From NCBI RefSeq assembly GCF_029892515.1, contig NZ_JARXVF010000002.1, positions 372,001-436,000 on the forward strand: a DNA stretch of 64,000 bases, given 5' to 3'. Source of the stretch: Pseudaminobacter soli (ex Li et al. 2025) (GTDB lineage: Bacteria; Pseudomonadota; Alphaproteobacteria; Rhizobiales; Rhizobiaceae). The notes under the pieces were generated by a model. It did no database searches and was not told where the DNA came from. It saw nothing but the letters and a program-made list of their open reading frames with translations. Shown here in pieces: positions 50,702 through 59,368 of the stretch; the first letter of the stretch is position 1; each line of letters begins with the position of its first letter. A program made the translations under genes and the position numbers.

Positions 50702-51466
50702 TCAGGAGGTCGGGCCGCCATTGACCGACAGGGTCTGCCCCGTGATCCAGCTGGCGAACGGGGAGGCGAGGAAGAGCACGGCATTGGCGATGTCTTCCGG
50801 CTCACCGATCCGGCGCAGTGGGATCTCGTCGATCATCGCCTGCTGGCCGGCGCCGCCATAGGAAGCCCACTGCCGCTCATAGTCAGGACTGGTACGCAGG
50901 AAGCCGGGCGCGACCGCGTTCACATTGATGCCGAAGGGCCCGAGCTCATGTGCGAGCTGGCGCGTCAGGCCAATCTGCGCGGCCTTGGCGCTGGCATAGG
51001 CCTGGATGCCGGTGAGGCTGACGCCGAGGCCGGCACCGCTGGAGATCATGACGATCTTGCCTTGCTTGCGCTGCTTCATCGAAGGCGCCAGCGCGCGCGC
51101 CACCAGGAAGGCGCCCTTGGTATTCACGTCATAGATGCGGTCCCATTCGGCGCCCGTCACCTCTTCAAGCGGCTTGCGCTTCTGGCCCAGAACGCCGCCT
51201 GCGACGTGGACATAGACGTCGAAGTGCCGTCCCTTTTCGGCTTGCGCTTCCACGCAGCGGCGAATGTCGTTCTCGTCGGTGACGTCGAGGCGGTCCGTCT
51301 CGATTCGGTCGCCGCTTTGCGTCCGCAGCGCCTGCAGTTCGGTCTCGAGGACGTCCGTTGCCAGCACACTCGCGCCCGCATCCGCAAATGCCATGGCGAT
51401 GGCATTGCCGATGCCGCGTGCAGCGCCGGCGACGAGCACATTCTTCCCGTTGAATTGAATTTCCAT
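50702..51466 (-). CDS. SDR family oxidoreductase
   Basis: 254 residues. Rossmann nucleotide motif VLVAGAARGIGNAIA (residues 10-24), catalytic Tyr-Lys in YASAKAAQIGL and Ser in MISSGAGLG; ends with SWITGQTLSVNGG. The classical short-chain dehydrogenase size. It reduces or oxidises an unknown substrate with NAD(P). Sits between the iclR and deacetylase genes, 2 and 10 nt away respectively, in one operon. Confidence 0.92.
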   Translation of the reverse strand: MEIQFNGKNVLVAGAARGIGNAIAMAFADAGASVLATDVLETELQALRTQSGDRIETDRLDVTDENDIRRCVEAQAEKGRHFDVYVHVAGGVLGQKRKPLEEVTGAEWDRIYDVNTKGAFLVARALAPSMKQRKQGKIVMISSGAGLGVSLTGIQAYASAKAAQIGLTRQLAHELGPFGINVNAVAPGFLRTSPDYERQWASYGGAGQQAMIDEIPLRRIGEPEDIANAVLFLASPFASWITGQTLSVNGGPTS

Positions 51467-51468
51467 GC

Positions 51469-52260
51469 TTATGTTTCGCTTGTGTTGGAGCCTTTGAAAC
51501 CAAGGCGGTAGCTGAGTTCGGCCGCGTTGCGGATAGCGGCCTGGGAGAGCCTGTCTTTGCAGGCGTCGAAACGCGGGGAGACAGTGGCGATGTTGAGGGC
51601 AGCTATGACTTCGCCCGAGCTATCGCGCACCGGCGCGGCAACGCCGGACCCGCCGAGAATGGCCTCCTGGTCACTGACGCCGAAGCCGCTGCGGCGCGTT
51701 TCCTCAAAGATCTTGCGCAGCTGCAACCTATCGATGACCGTGTAATCGGTGATCTTCACCAGCCTTTCGCGCGCCAGATAAGCATCGACGCGATGCGACG
51801 CCCAGGAGGCGAGCAGCACGCGGCCCATGGCGGTGCAATAGGCGGGGTCGGTGCCGCAGAGGTCAGAATCGAACCGCACTGCCTGCCGGCTGACGCTCTT
51901 GGACAAGATCCTCACCCGGCCGTCGCGGCGGCGCGTTCCGAGAAACACCGTCTCTCCTTCCAGGTCGCGCAGCGCATCCATGATCGGCTGGGCAGTGGCG
52001 ATCAGCTGCGCGTCGCGGCCGCTGGCCCAGCCGGGCCCGTTCCGGAACGCATCGTGGATCTTGTAGCTCTCAGGCTCGACCCGCACGACATAGGCGCGTG
52101 AGATCAGCGTGGCCAGAAGATTGAAAGTGCTGCTTTTGGGGTAGCCGAGTTCGGAGACGATGGCGCGCAGCGTCATCGGCTCTTCTGCACGTGACAGAAG
52201 CTCCAAAAGCTCCAGCACACGCACCGCCGATTTGACTTCAGAACTGTCCCGTTCGTTCAT
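51469..52260 (-). CDS. IclR family transcriptional regulator
   Basis: 263 residues. N-terminal winged helix AVRVLELLELLSRAEEPMTL and GYPKSSTFNLLATL; C-terminal effector domain with GTDPAYCTAMGRVLLA and GGSGVAAPVRDSSGEVIAALNIA. The ATG at 52260 lies inside a palindrome (52255-52270), suggesting autorepression; an ATG 6 nt further upstream is possible. First gene of the iclR-SDR-deacetylase operon and divergent from a second SDR gene. Confidence 0.92.
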   Translation of the reverse strand: MNERDSSEVKSAVRVLELLELLSRAEEPMTLRAIVSELGYPKSSTFNLLATLISRAYVVRVEPESYKIHDAFRNGPGWASGRDAQLIATAQPIMDALRDLEGETVFLGTRRRDGRVRILSKSVSRQAVRFDSDLCGTDPAYCTAMGRVLLASWASHRVDAYLARERLVKITDYTVIDRLQLRKIFEETRRSGFGVSDQEAILGGSGVAAPVRDSSGEVIAALNIATVSPRFDACKDRLSQAAIRNAAELSYRLGFKGSNTSET

Positions 52261-52270
52261 ATACATGAAC
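52255..52270. promoter_or_regulatory. Palindrome over the iclR start codon
   Basis: GTTCATATACATGAAC; identical arms to the palindrome at 48715-48730. It covers the ATG of the iclR gene on the minus strand and lies 75 nt before the divergent SDR gene. Confidence 0.5.
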
Positions 52271-52344
52271 CATATTCTGATTGATGAATAACGATGAATT
52301 TCTAACATGAAGCCGTCAAGGAAATAAAGGAGTTTTGAGACGTC

Positions 52345-53094
52345 ATGCCCAACGTTCGGAAAGTCGCGGTTGTCACTGGTGCGGCACGCGGCATAGGCCG
52401 GGCCTGCGCGCTGGATCTTGCCCGCGCGGGATATGATCTGGCGCTGGTCGATCTTCTCGAACCGGAACTCGCCCGGACCAGCGACGAGGCTCGTGCGCTC
52501 GGCTCCGAGGTCAAGTTCTACATCGCCGACGTTTCGAGCTATGCGCGGACGCAGGAGATCGCCAAGGACGTTGCGGCGCATTTCGGCCGCGTCGACTTCC
52601 TGCTCAACAATGCCGGCCGCTCGGCGCCGACGGGCATCCTGGAAATCTCGGAAGAAGAGTTCGACCGCGCGATCGCGATCAATCTGAAGAGCTGCTTCAA
52701 CTACATCCAGAATTTCGCGCCTATCATGCTGGAGCAGGGCGGTGGCCGCATCGTGTCGATGTCCTCGCTCAATGCGCTTTCGGGCGGCGTCACCGCGGCT
52801 GTCAGCAAGTTCGCCTATGCCGCCGCCAAGGCGGGCATCCTCGGCATGACGCGCTCGCTCGCCAAGGAATTCGGCTCGAAGATCCACATCAATGCGATCT
52901 GCCCGGGCGTCATCAAGACCGAGATCGATACCAACGTCACCGAGCGCGAGCCGGAAGTGATCAAGGGCATCGCGCTCAGCCGGCTGGGCTGCGCCGACGA
53001 CGTGGCAAAGCTCGTGACCTTCCTGGCAACGTCGGAGCCCTGCTTCATGACCGGCCAGACGTTCACGGTCGATGGCTTCCAGTTCAACGTCTAG
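52345..53094 (+). CDS. SDR family oxidoreductase
   Basis: 249 residues. Nucleotide motif VVTGAARGIGRACALDLA (residues 9-26), NNAG near 89, catalytic Ser in SMSSLNALSGG and Tyr-Lys in YAAAKAGILGMTR, C-terminal CFMTGQTFTVDG. AAGGAG lies upstream at a rather long distance. Divergent from the iclR gene and followed by a terminator, then the amino-acid permease operon. Substrate unknown; only moderately similar to the SDR at 50702. Confidence 0.92.
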   Translation: MPNVRKVAVVTGAARGIGRACALDLARAGYDLALVDLLEPELARTSDEARALGSEVKFYIADVSSYARTQEIAKDVAAHFGRVDFLLNNAGRSAPTGILEISEEEFDRAIAINLKSCFNYIQNFAPIMLEQGGGRIVSMSSLNALSGGVTAAVSKFAYAAAKAGILGMTRSLAKEFGSKIHINAICPGVIKTEIDTNVTEREPEVIKGIALSRLGCADDVAKLVTFLATSEPCFMTGQTFTVDGFQFNV

Positions 53095-53108
53095 ACTGGA
53101 TTTCATCT

Positions 53109-53132
53109 GTCGCCCGGCTCCGGTCGGGCGAC
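53109..53132 (+). terminator. Terminator after SDR gene
   Basis: GTCGCCCG (53109-53116) with CGGGCGAC (53125-53132), an 8-nt loop, without a long T-run. Confidence 0.5.
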
Positions 53133-53289
53133 GTCCTTGAGGGAGGGGAAAGACGTGACGGATCGAGACCCAAATGCCGCAGCCTGATGCCTAAAAGCCG
53201 CACCAAAGCTGCCATAGGAGATCGTTTCGCTGCGATGCAGACGACTATGGCGCCTCTCAAGTCGAGATCAACCACAGACCGCCAGCCTC

Positions 53290-54009
53290 ATGAACGAACC
53301 TGGATTTCTTGACATCATCAGTTTCGGCCCGACGGGCTGGGGCGCAGCACTTCTGGCCGGGGCGCTGATGACCCTTGCCGTCGCTGTGACCGGCTTTTTC
53401 GTCGGCGGCGTCATCGGCGTATTCGTGGCCTGGGCCAAGATTGCCGGCGGCCGCGTGCTGCGGGTATTGGCCGATGGCTACACCACCGTCCTACGCGGCA
53501 TTCCCGAGCTGCTCGTCATCTATCTCTTCTATTTCGGCGGCAGCGCGCTGGTCACGGCCATTGGCAAATATTTCGGAGCCGAAGGGTTCATCGGACTGCC
53601 GGGGTTCCTTGCTGGCTCATTGGCGGTCGGCGTTACTTCGGGCGCTTTCCACACCGAGGTTTTTCGCGGCGCGTTCAGGGCGGTGAGCAAGGGCGAGCTG
53701 GAAGCGGCGGTCGCTTGCGGCATGTCGCCGTGGCTCAGATTCCGGCGCATCATCGCGCCGCTGACGCTGCGCCATGCGCTGCCTGGCTTGGGCAATGTCT
53801 GGCAGGTGGTGCTGAAAGAGTCCGCGCTGGTGTCGGTCACTGGCGTCGTCGAGCTTCTGCGCCAGGCCCAGATCGGTTCCGGATCGACTGGTCTGCCCTT
53901 CGACTTCTTTCTTATCGCGGGCGCGCTCTATCTCGCGATCTCGACCTTCTCCGGCTTCGTGCTGAGACTTGGCGAGCGGCGGCTCTCGCGTGGCGTCAGG
54001 AGGGGCTGA
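53290..54009 (+). CDS. Amino-acid ABC transporter permease (HisQ-like)
   Basis: 239 residues with four to five membrane segments. YTTVLRGIPELLVIYLFYFGG and the EAA loop GELEAAVACGMSPWLRFRRIIAPLTLRHALPG are the family marks. Its stop overlaps the start of the next permease by 1 nt. Together with the ATPase at 54731 and, by inference, the binding protein at 48854 it imports a polar amino acid. Confidence 0.93.
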   Translation: MNEPGFLDIISFGPTGWGAALLAGALMTLAVAVTGFFVGGVIGVFVAWAKIAGGRVLRVLADGYTTVLRGIPELLVIYLFYFGGSALVTAIGKYFGAEGFIGLPGFLAGSLAVGVTSGAFHTEVFRGAFRAVSKGELEAAVACGMSPWLRFRRIIAPLTLRHALPGLGNVWQVVLKESALVSVTGVVELLRQAQIGSGSTGLPFDFFLIAGALYLAISTFSGFVLRLGERRLSRGVRRG

Positions 54010-54731
54010 TGGACTGGAATTTTCTTTCCGAGACCTTCCTCAAGCTGGTCGGCGCCATACCGCTCACACTCGAGCTCGGCGCATTGTCGATGGTTCTTGG
54101 CAGCGTGCTTGCCACCTGCCTTGCTTTCATGCGCCTGTCGGGCATCCGGTCAGTGGACGGCCTGGCGCGGCTTTACATCTTCGTTTTTCGCGGCACGCCG
54201 CTGCTGGTCCAGATCTTCCTGATCTATTACGGCCTCGGCCAGTTCCCCGCCATCCGCCACAGCTTCGTTTGGCCCTTCCTGCGCGAGCCATATTGGTGCG
54301 CAATTCTGGCGCTGACGCTGAACACCGGCGCCTATGTGGCCGAGATCATTCGCGGCGGACTAATGGCGGTCCCGAACGGGCAGATCGAGGCAGCACGCGC
54401 TTGCGGCATGTCGCCTTTGCTGAGGTTCCGCCGCATCGTCATGCCGCTAGCCATCCGCCAGGCGCTACCGGCCTATGGCAACGAGATCATTGCTACCGTA
54501 AAGGCAACCTCGCTCGCCTCGATCATCACTCTGATGGATGTTACCGGCGTTGCTGCGACCATCATCGCCGAGACCTACCGGACCGTCGAAGTGTTCGTCG
54601 TGGCTGGCGCCATCTATCTGGCGATCAATTTCCTGCTCACCAGACTGGTCATGCTGGCCGAATACTGGCTGACGCCGCATCTGCGCCAGCCACCTGAACG
54701 CTTGCTCGTTTCCGCAAAGGGAGAAGCCTAA
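54009..54731 (+). CDS. Amino-acid ABC transporter permease (HisM-like)
   Basis: 240 residues. [20 protein letters not shown] and the EAA loop [36 protein letters not shown]. The ATG at 54009 shares one base with the stop of the HisQ-like gene, and its own stop shares one base with the ATPase start, so all three are tightly coupled. Confidence 0.93.
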   Translation: MDWNFLSETFLKLVGAIPLTLELGALSMVLGSVLATCLAFMRLSGIRSVDGLARLYIFVFRGTPLLVQIFLIYYGLGQFPAIRHSFVWPFLREPYWCAILALTLNTGAYVAEIIRGGLMAVPNGQIEAARACGMSPLLRFRRIVMPLAIRQALPAYGNEIIATVKATSLASIITLMDVTGVAATIIAETYRTVEVFVVAGAIYLAINFLLTRLVMLAEYWLTPHLRQPPERLLVSAKGEA

Positions 54732-55516
54732 TGAACGCCGTCCAGGACGCATCCGTGGCGCTCCGCGTCGACGATCTGCGCAAGAGCTTCGGCAGCTTCG
54801 AGGTGCTGAAGGGCGTCTCGCTCACGGCGCGTGAGGGCGAGGTCATTTCGATCCTGGGTTCTTCCGGGTCGGGCAAGTCGACGCTCCTGCGCTGCATCAA
54901 CCTGTTGGAGGTGCCCGATTCAGGCTCCGTGACGGTTTCGGGCGAAACGATCCGCATGGAGAAGGCGAAAGGCGTGAACCGGCCGGCCGACCGACATCAG
55001 GTGGAACGCATCCGCGCCGAGCTCGGCATGGTTTTTCAGGGCTTCAATCTCTGGTCCCACATGACGATCCTCGAAAATATCATCGAGGCGCCGGTCCATG
55101 TGCAGAAGCGGCCGCGCAAGGAGTGCATCGACGAGGCCGAAGCGCTGCTGGAGAAGGTGGGTATCGCCAACAAGCGCAACCATTATCCCTCGCACCTGTC
55201 GGGCGGACAGCAGCAGCGCGCGGCTATAGCAAGGGCATTGGCGATGCGGCCGAAGGTCATGCTCTTCGACGAGCCGACCTCAGCACTCGATCCGGAACTA
55301 GTCGGCGAGGTGCTGCGCGTCATGCGCTCGCTGGCGGATGAGGGCCGCACGATGCTCGTCGTCACCCATGAAATGGGATTTGCCCGCGATGTCTCCAACC
55401 GGGTGATCTTCCTGCATCAGGGACGGATCGAGGAAGACGGCGCACCGCAGGACGTGTTCGCCAACTCGAAGTCGGAGCGTTTCCGGCAGTTCATCAGCCG
55501 CGAAGCGGCGGCTTGA
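54731..55516 (+). CDS. Amino-acid ABC transporter ATP-binding protein (HisP-like)
   Basis: 261 residues. Walker A GSSGSGKS (residues about 43-50), Q-loop [11 protein letters not shown], signature [12 protein letters not shown], Walker [15 protein letters not shown]. The spacing and the [15 protein letters not shown] insert are typical of the histidine/octopine-type (HisP/OccP) transporters. Last gene of the operon; a GC-rich palindrome follows. Confidence 0.94.
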   Translation: MNAVQDASVALRVDDLRKSFGSFEVLKGVSLTAREGEVISILGSSGSGKSTLLRCINLLEVPDSGSVTVSGETIRMEKAKGVNRPADRHQVERIRAELGMVFQGFNLWSHMTILENIIEAPVHVQKRPRKECIDEAEALLEKVGIANKRNHYPSHLSGGQQQRAAIARALAMRPKVMLFDEPTSALDPELVGEVLRVMRSLADEGRTMLVVTHEMGFARDVSNRVIFLHQGRIEEDGAPQDVFANSKSERFRQFISREAAA

Positions 55517-55525
55517 CGGCAATTG

Positions 55526-55549
55526 GCGCGCCCGACGGATCGGGCGCGC
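55526..55549 (+). terminator. GC palindrome after ATPase gene
   Basis: GCGCGCCCGA (55526-55535) with TCGGGCGCGC (55540-55549), a perfect 10-bp stem and a 4-nt loop. The T-tract is poor. The core resembles the second palindrome of the RIME-like element at 20962-20981. Confidence 0.5.
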
Positions 55550-55667
55550 GCTGATGTTCTTGATTTAGACGGTCGCAAAGTCGCGATCCGCTTTATGACT
55601 GCCCGCCGGCCCTCAATATCTCAGCCTGCCGCGGTCTCCCGCGGTTATGCGTCAGGCTGCGGTCTGG

Positions 55668-55964
55668 TCAGGAGTGCTTGCCCCAGTGCTCGCGCTGCCA
55701 AGAGCCCGCATCGTGGACGATCCTGCCGATCACCAGCAGCACGATCGAGCCGATGATGGCATTGATGGCGACGGTCGTGAGACCTGCGCCAATATGGACG
55801 CCCAGCAGCGGAAGCAGCCAGAAGCCGAGGAAGGCACCGACGATTCCGATGATCAGGTCACCGACCATTCCGAACCTGGCACCTTGCACTATCTGATCGG
55901 CCAGCCACCCTAATACGAGACCGACCACCAATATGGTCACAAGACTTTCGATCGACATAGACAT
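55668..55964 (-). CDS. GlsB/YeaQ/YmgE family stress membrane protein
   Basis: 98 residues with three hydrophobic segments (LVTILVVGLVLGWLA; LIIGIVGAFLGFWLLPLLG; INAIIGSIVLLVIGRI). Same family as the gene at 6122. The ATG at 55964 is preferred over the one at 55970 because GGAGG sits at a workable distance only for the former. A short palindrome, CCTCCGAAATTTGGAGG, lies directly upstream and includes the ribosome binding site, so translation could be regulated. Confidence 0.85.
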   Translation of the reverse strand: MSMSIESLVTILVVGLVLGWLADQIVQGARFGMVGDLIIGIVGAFLGFWLLPLLGVHIGAGLTTVAINAIIGSIVLLVIGRIVHDAGSWQREHWGKHS

Positions 55965-56142
55965 CTTCATGCCTCCGAAATTTGGAGGAAGGGAGCACTT
56001 CAGACGCCAGAACCGAACCCAACGTCAGAAGCTGATCCATTCCTGCGCCCGGATGCTACGCCCGCGGCAGGATGGGGACTGTGCAAAATTATACAGCGTT
56101 AGGAAAATTTGCCGATTTCCGTCCACTTATCGGCGCGGCATT

Positions 56143-56796
56143 TCAGCGCTTGCCCTTGGACTGGTCGTGCATGATGACGTTCAGGAGCGAACTGTGGACT
56201 TCGATGCTGCCATTGTAGTCGATGAAGCCCAACCGGCGAAACTTGTTCATGAAATAACTGACACGTGAGCGGGTCGTGCCGATCATCTCGGCCAGCGTTT
56301 CCTGGCTGATCCGCGCAATGGTCGGTTCGGATGTATCGTCCTTGCCGAAATGCGCCAAGAGCAGAAGCAGGCGCGCAAGCCTCTTTTCGCTCGAGTTGAA
56401 CAACTGGTCGATAAGGTCGGATTCGACGCGGGTCATCCGCTCGATGAGATGGGCGATGAACATTTCCGAAAAGGCGGGCTCGTAGCGGATGAGGCGAAGA
56501 ACGGCCGCCTTTTCCAGCCCCACGATCACCGTCTCCATCATGGCGATGACCGTTTCCATGCGCTGCACCTGCCCGGCAAGGCAGGCCTCGCCGAAGAATT
56601 CGCCGCTGTCGAGAATGGCCACGACGGCTTCCTTGCCCTGCTCGGAAACGACAGTGACTTTTACCCCGCCGCTTTCGATGTAGTAAATCGCGTCGGCGGC
56701 GTCGCCTTGCGAGAAGATGACCTGGCCCTTGCGGTAATGGCCGACCCAACGACCCTCGCTCACTTTGGCGAGGAAGGATTTCGGATCGAATGACAC
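56143..56796 (-). CDS. Crp/Fnr family transcriptional regulator
   Basis: 217 residues. Cyclic-nucleotide-binding-type beta-roll (GQVIFSQGDAADAIYYIESGGVKV; GEFFGEACLAG) at residues 20-110, dimerisation helix, then helix-turn-helix ARISQETLAEMIGTTRSRVSYFMNKFRRLG (about 165-195). No FNR-type N-terminal cysteines, so it does not sense oxygen through a cluster. The GTG at 56796 is the family-consistent start, with a weak upstream signal. Divergent from the Rieske gene at 57051, which may be its target. Confidence 0.88.
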   Translation of the reverse strand: MSFDPKSFLAKVSEGRWVGHYRKGQVIFSQGDAADAIYYIESGGVKVTVVSEQGKEAVVAILDSGEFFGEACLAGQVQRMETVIAMMETVIVGLEKAAVLRLIRYEPAFSEMFIAHLIERMTRVESDLIDQLFNSSEKRLARLLLLLAHFGKDDTSEPTIARISQETLAEMIGTTRSRVSYFMNKFRRLGFIDYNGSIEVHSSLLNVIMHDQSKGKR

Positions 56797-57050
56797 GTGA
56801 TGCTGCTCGCTTTATGCGGCCTCCACACCAATTCCGGAAGGGTACACTATAATATCGCGAGCCGGTTGCAGGCGCCCGACACGATTGCGTGCGATGCCGT
56901 GTGATCGCGGCTGAGCGAAGATGGCGCTTGCGGGACCGCAATAGCGTTGAGGCGGCGGAACTGGGCTCGGGGCGGGACGTTACATTGGAGGCCTACCGAG
57001 GAAGGGCGGGGTGATTGGCGCGTTGATCCCAGATCGGAGCGTCGAAGAAC

Positions 57051-57698
57051 ATGTCCACCGTAAACTTTGTTTCAGGCCGACCGGTGCCTTCGCCTACGGG
57101 CGACCGGCGAGATTTTCTCTACATTGCAACAGCTTGCTTCGCGGTCGTCGGGACCGGGGCCGTTCTCTGGCCGCTGATCGACAATATGCGACCAGACGCC
57201 AGTACGCTCGCCAGCGGCGGCCCGGTGGACATCGATATTTCAAGGCTTGGTGAGGGTCAGCAGGTCACCGTACGCTGGCGTGGCAAGCCGGTCTTCATCA
57301 TCAATCGTCCCGATGCGGCTCTGCAGGCTTTGAAGAACCCCCAACTGATAGGACACCTTTCGGACCCGGATTCGGAAGTGTTGCAGCAGCCGCCCTATGC
57401 GAAGAACTGGGCGCGTGCGAGCAATCCGCGCTTTGCGGTGCTGGTAGGCGTCTGTACACATCTGGGCTGTATCCCGCAGTTCCAGCCGGCACCCGATCCC
57501 AGCCGGGATTGGCCGGGCGGATTGTTCTGCCCGTGCCATGGTTCGAAGTACGATCTGGCTGGCCGCGTCTTCAAGAACGTCCCGGCCCCATACAACCTGC
57601 CAGTGCCGCCGTACCGCTTCATCAGCGATACAATGCTCCGGATCGGCGAGAACCCGCCCGGCGAATCCTTCGATTTCAGCTCGATCGAGCAAGTATGA
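57051..57698 (+). CDS. petA: Ubiquinol-cytochrome c reductase Rieske subunit (orphan)
   Basis: 215 residues. N-terminal anchor DFLYIATACFAVVGTGAVLWPLI with the RRDF Tat-like start, then a Rieske domain whose cluster motifs are intact: CTHLGC and CPCHGS, with a GGLFCPCHGSKYD context. It normally works with cytochrome b and c1 (petB, petC), but neither gene is next to it here. It is either a second Rieske protein that swaps into the complex under some condition or one serving another quinol oxidase. A Crp/Fnr regulator is divergent. Confidence 0.9.
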   Translation: MSTVNFVSGRPVPSPTGDRRDFLYIATACFAVVGTGAVLWPLIDNMRPDASTLASGGPVDIDISRLGEGQQVTVRWRGKPVFIINRPDAALQALKNPQLIGHLSDPDSEVLQQPPYAKNWARASNPRFAVLVGVCTHLGCIPQFQPAPDPSRDWPGGLFCPCHGSKYDLAGRVFKNVPAPYNLPVPPYRFISDTMLRIGENPPGESFDFSSIEQV

Positions 57699-57714
57699 AG
57701 GTAGGACGATGCCT

Positions 57715-59181
57715 TTACGGCGTCGGCGCAGGCGTCTCATGCAGCGGCCAGAGCCAACCGCCGCCCAGCGCCTGGAAAAGGCTCGTCGCGGCCAGCATGC
57801 GGCTCAGCCGGACTTGCACCAGATTGGTTTCGGCGGTGAACAGGGTCTGCTCGGTCTGCAGCACGGTGATCAAGTTGACCGTGCCGCCGGCCAGTTGCAA
57901 CTCTGCGATCTCGAAGGCCTTGCGGGAGTTCGTCACGACGTCGTTCTGCAGCTTTAGCTGGATGGTCGTCTGTTCGAGCGCGATGAGCGCCTGTTCGACG
58001 TCGGAGAAGCCTGATAGCACGGCCTTGCGATAGGCCTGCAAATCTTGCAGCTGCACGCCTCGGGCCTGCATCAGCTGGTTCTTCAGCAGGCCGCCGTCGA
58101 AGATCGGCTGCGTCAGGCTCGCCACCATCGTGTAGTACCAGGCGCCCGGCGTGAACAGGCGCGAAAGCTGCTGGCTCTGAAAGCCCGTCGTGCCGGTAAG
58201 CTGTATTTGCGGCAAGAAAGCCGCCCGCGCGGATTCGACACTGAAGTTCGAGGATTCGAGCTGGGCTTCCGCCTGGCGGATATCGGGACGCTGAAGCAGG
58301 AGCTCGGAAGGCAGGCCGGGCGTCACGCGGGGCACCGTCACCTGCGACAGGCTACGACCCTTGACGTTAAAGTCGGCGGGCGCCCGCGCCACCAGCACGG
58401 CGAGCGCGGAAACGTTCTGCTTCAGCGTCACTTCCAGCGGCGGGATGGAGGCCCTTACCGTGGCGACAACCGCCGCCTGCTGCGAGACGTCGAGCTGCGA
58501 GGCCGTTCCGGCTGCGAACTGCTTGTTGACGAGGTCAAGGATGTGGTTTGCGGCTGCCAGGTTCTTGCGTGCGACAGCCAGCTGATCCTGCGCGGCGAGA
58601 ATCTGGAAATAGGTGTTGGCGACCGCGACGATGCTGCTGACCGTGACGACTTCGCGATTGTAGCGGCTGGCGATGGCGCTCTTTTCGGCGGCAAAGAGCG
58701 TGGCGTGGTTCTTGCCCCAGAAGTCGACAATGTAGCTCGCCGAGAGTCCCACATTGTACAGCGAAAACGTCGTGGCTGGCGTCGTCCGCGTTGCCGAAAT
58801 ACGCTCCCTTTCAGCGAATCCGCTTCCGGTGAGGGACGGAAAAAGCGCCGCGCCGGTGATGCCGATCTGTGCGTCTGCCTGGACGATCTGGGCCGTGGCG
58901 ACCGCAATATCCAGGTTCGACTTTTGCGCCTCCTGGATAAGCTGCGTTAGCTCTTCCGAGCGAAAGCCGCGCCACCAATCGAGCGACGGAACGGCTGCTT
59001 CCGGCTTGTTCTTGCCGCCGCGGTAGGCGGAGGGGATCTCGAGCGCGGCTTCAGGATGTTCCGAGTGCAGGATGCAGCCGGACATGGCCAGGCTCATCGC
59101 GCACACGGCCAGGACGCGGCGGAATTGCCGATTGCGTCTCGTTAGTTGGGGAACAATCGACTTGAAAGCGACGCAACGCAT
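57715..59181 (-). CDS. RND efflux outer-membrane lipoprotein (NodT/OprM type)
   Basis: 488 residues. Lipoprotein signal with lipobox LAMSGC (Cys 36), then the duplicated TolC-type outer-membrane channel fold (IPSAYRGG; WWRGFRSEELTQLI; LVNKQFAAGTASQLDVSQ; LLLQRPDIRQAEAQLESSNF; AELQLAGGTVNLITVLQTEQ). Forms the exit duct for the pumps encoded upstream. It starts 187 nt after the second pump gene on the same strand, so probably the same operon. The membrane-fusion subunit must lie beyond the right edge. Confidence 0.93.
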   Translation of the reverse strand: MRCVAFKSIVPQLTRRNRQFRRVLAVCAMSLAMSGCILHSEHPEAALEIPSAYRGGKNKPEAAVPSLDWWRGFRSEELTQLIQEAQKSNLDIAVATAQIVQADAQIGITGAALFPSLTGSGFAERERISATRTTPATTFSLYNVGLSASYIVDFWGKNHATLFAAEKSAIASRYNREVVTVSSIVAVANTYFQILAAQDQLAVARKNLAAANHILDLVNKQFAAGTASQLDVSQQAAVVATVRASIPPLEVTLKQNVSALAVLVARAPADFNVKGRSLSQVTVPRVTPGLPSELLLQRPDIRQAEAQLESSNFSVESARAAFLPQIQLTGTTGFQSQQLSRLFTPGAWYYTMVASLTQPIFDGGLLKNQLMQARGVQLQDLQAYRKAVLSGFSDVEQALIALEQTTIQLKLQNDVVTNSRKAFEIAELQLAGGTVNLITVLQTEQTLFTAETNLVQVRLSRMLAATSLFQALGGGWLWPLHETPAPTP

Positions 59182-59368
59182 CCGATGTCCAGCCAGGGAT
59201 TCGACAACCCATACACCCCAGCACGCCGCGAAACTCGCGGTCGTCCATGGAGCTTCAGTCTCGACTCGAACGCGTCAACTCACACTAAGACGGAAAACAT
59301 AGCTTGGAAGAAAAAGGTCTGCCAACGACGCAAGAGTAAAAGCCGGCAGTTATCCTCTGACATCTTGG

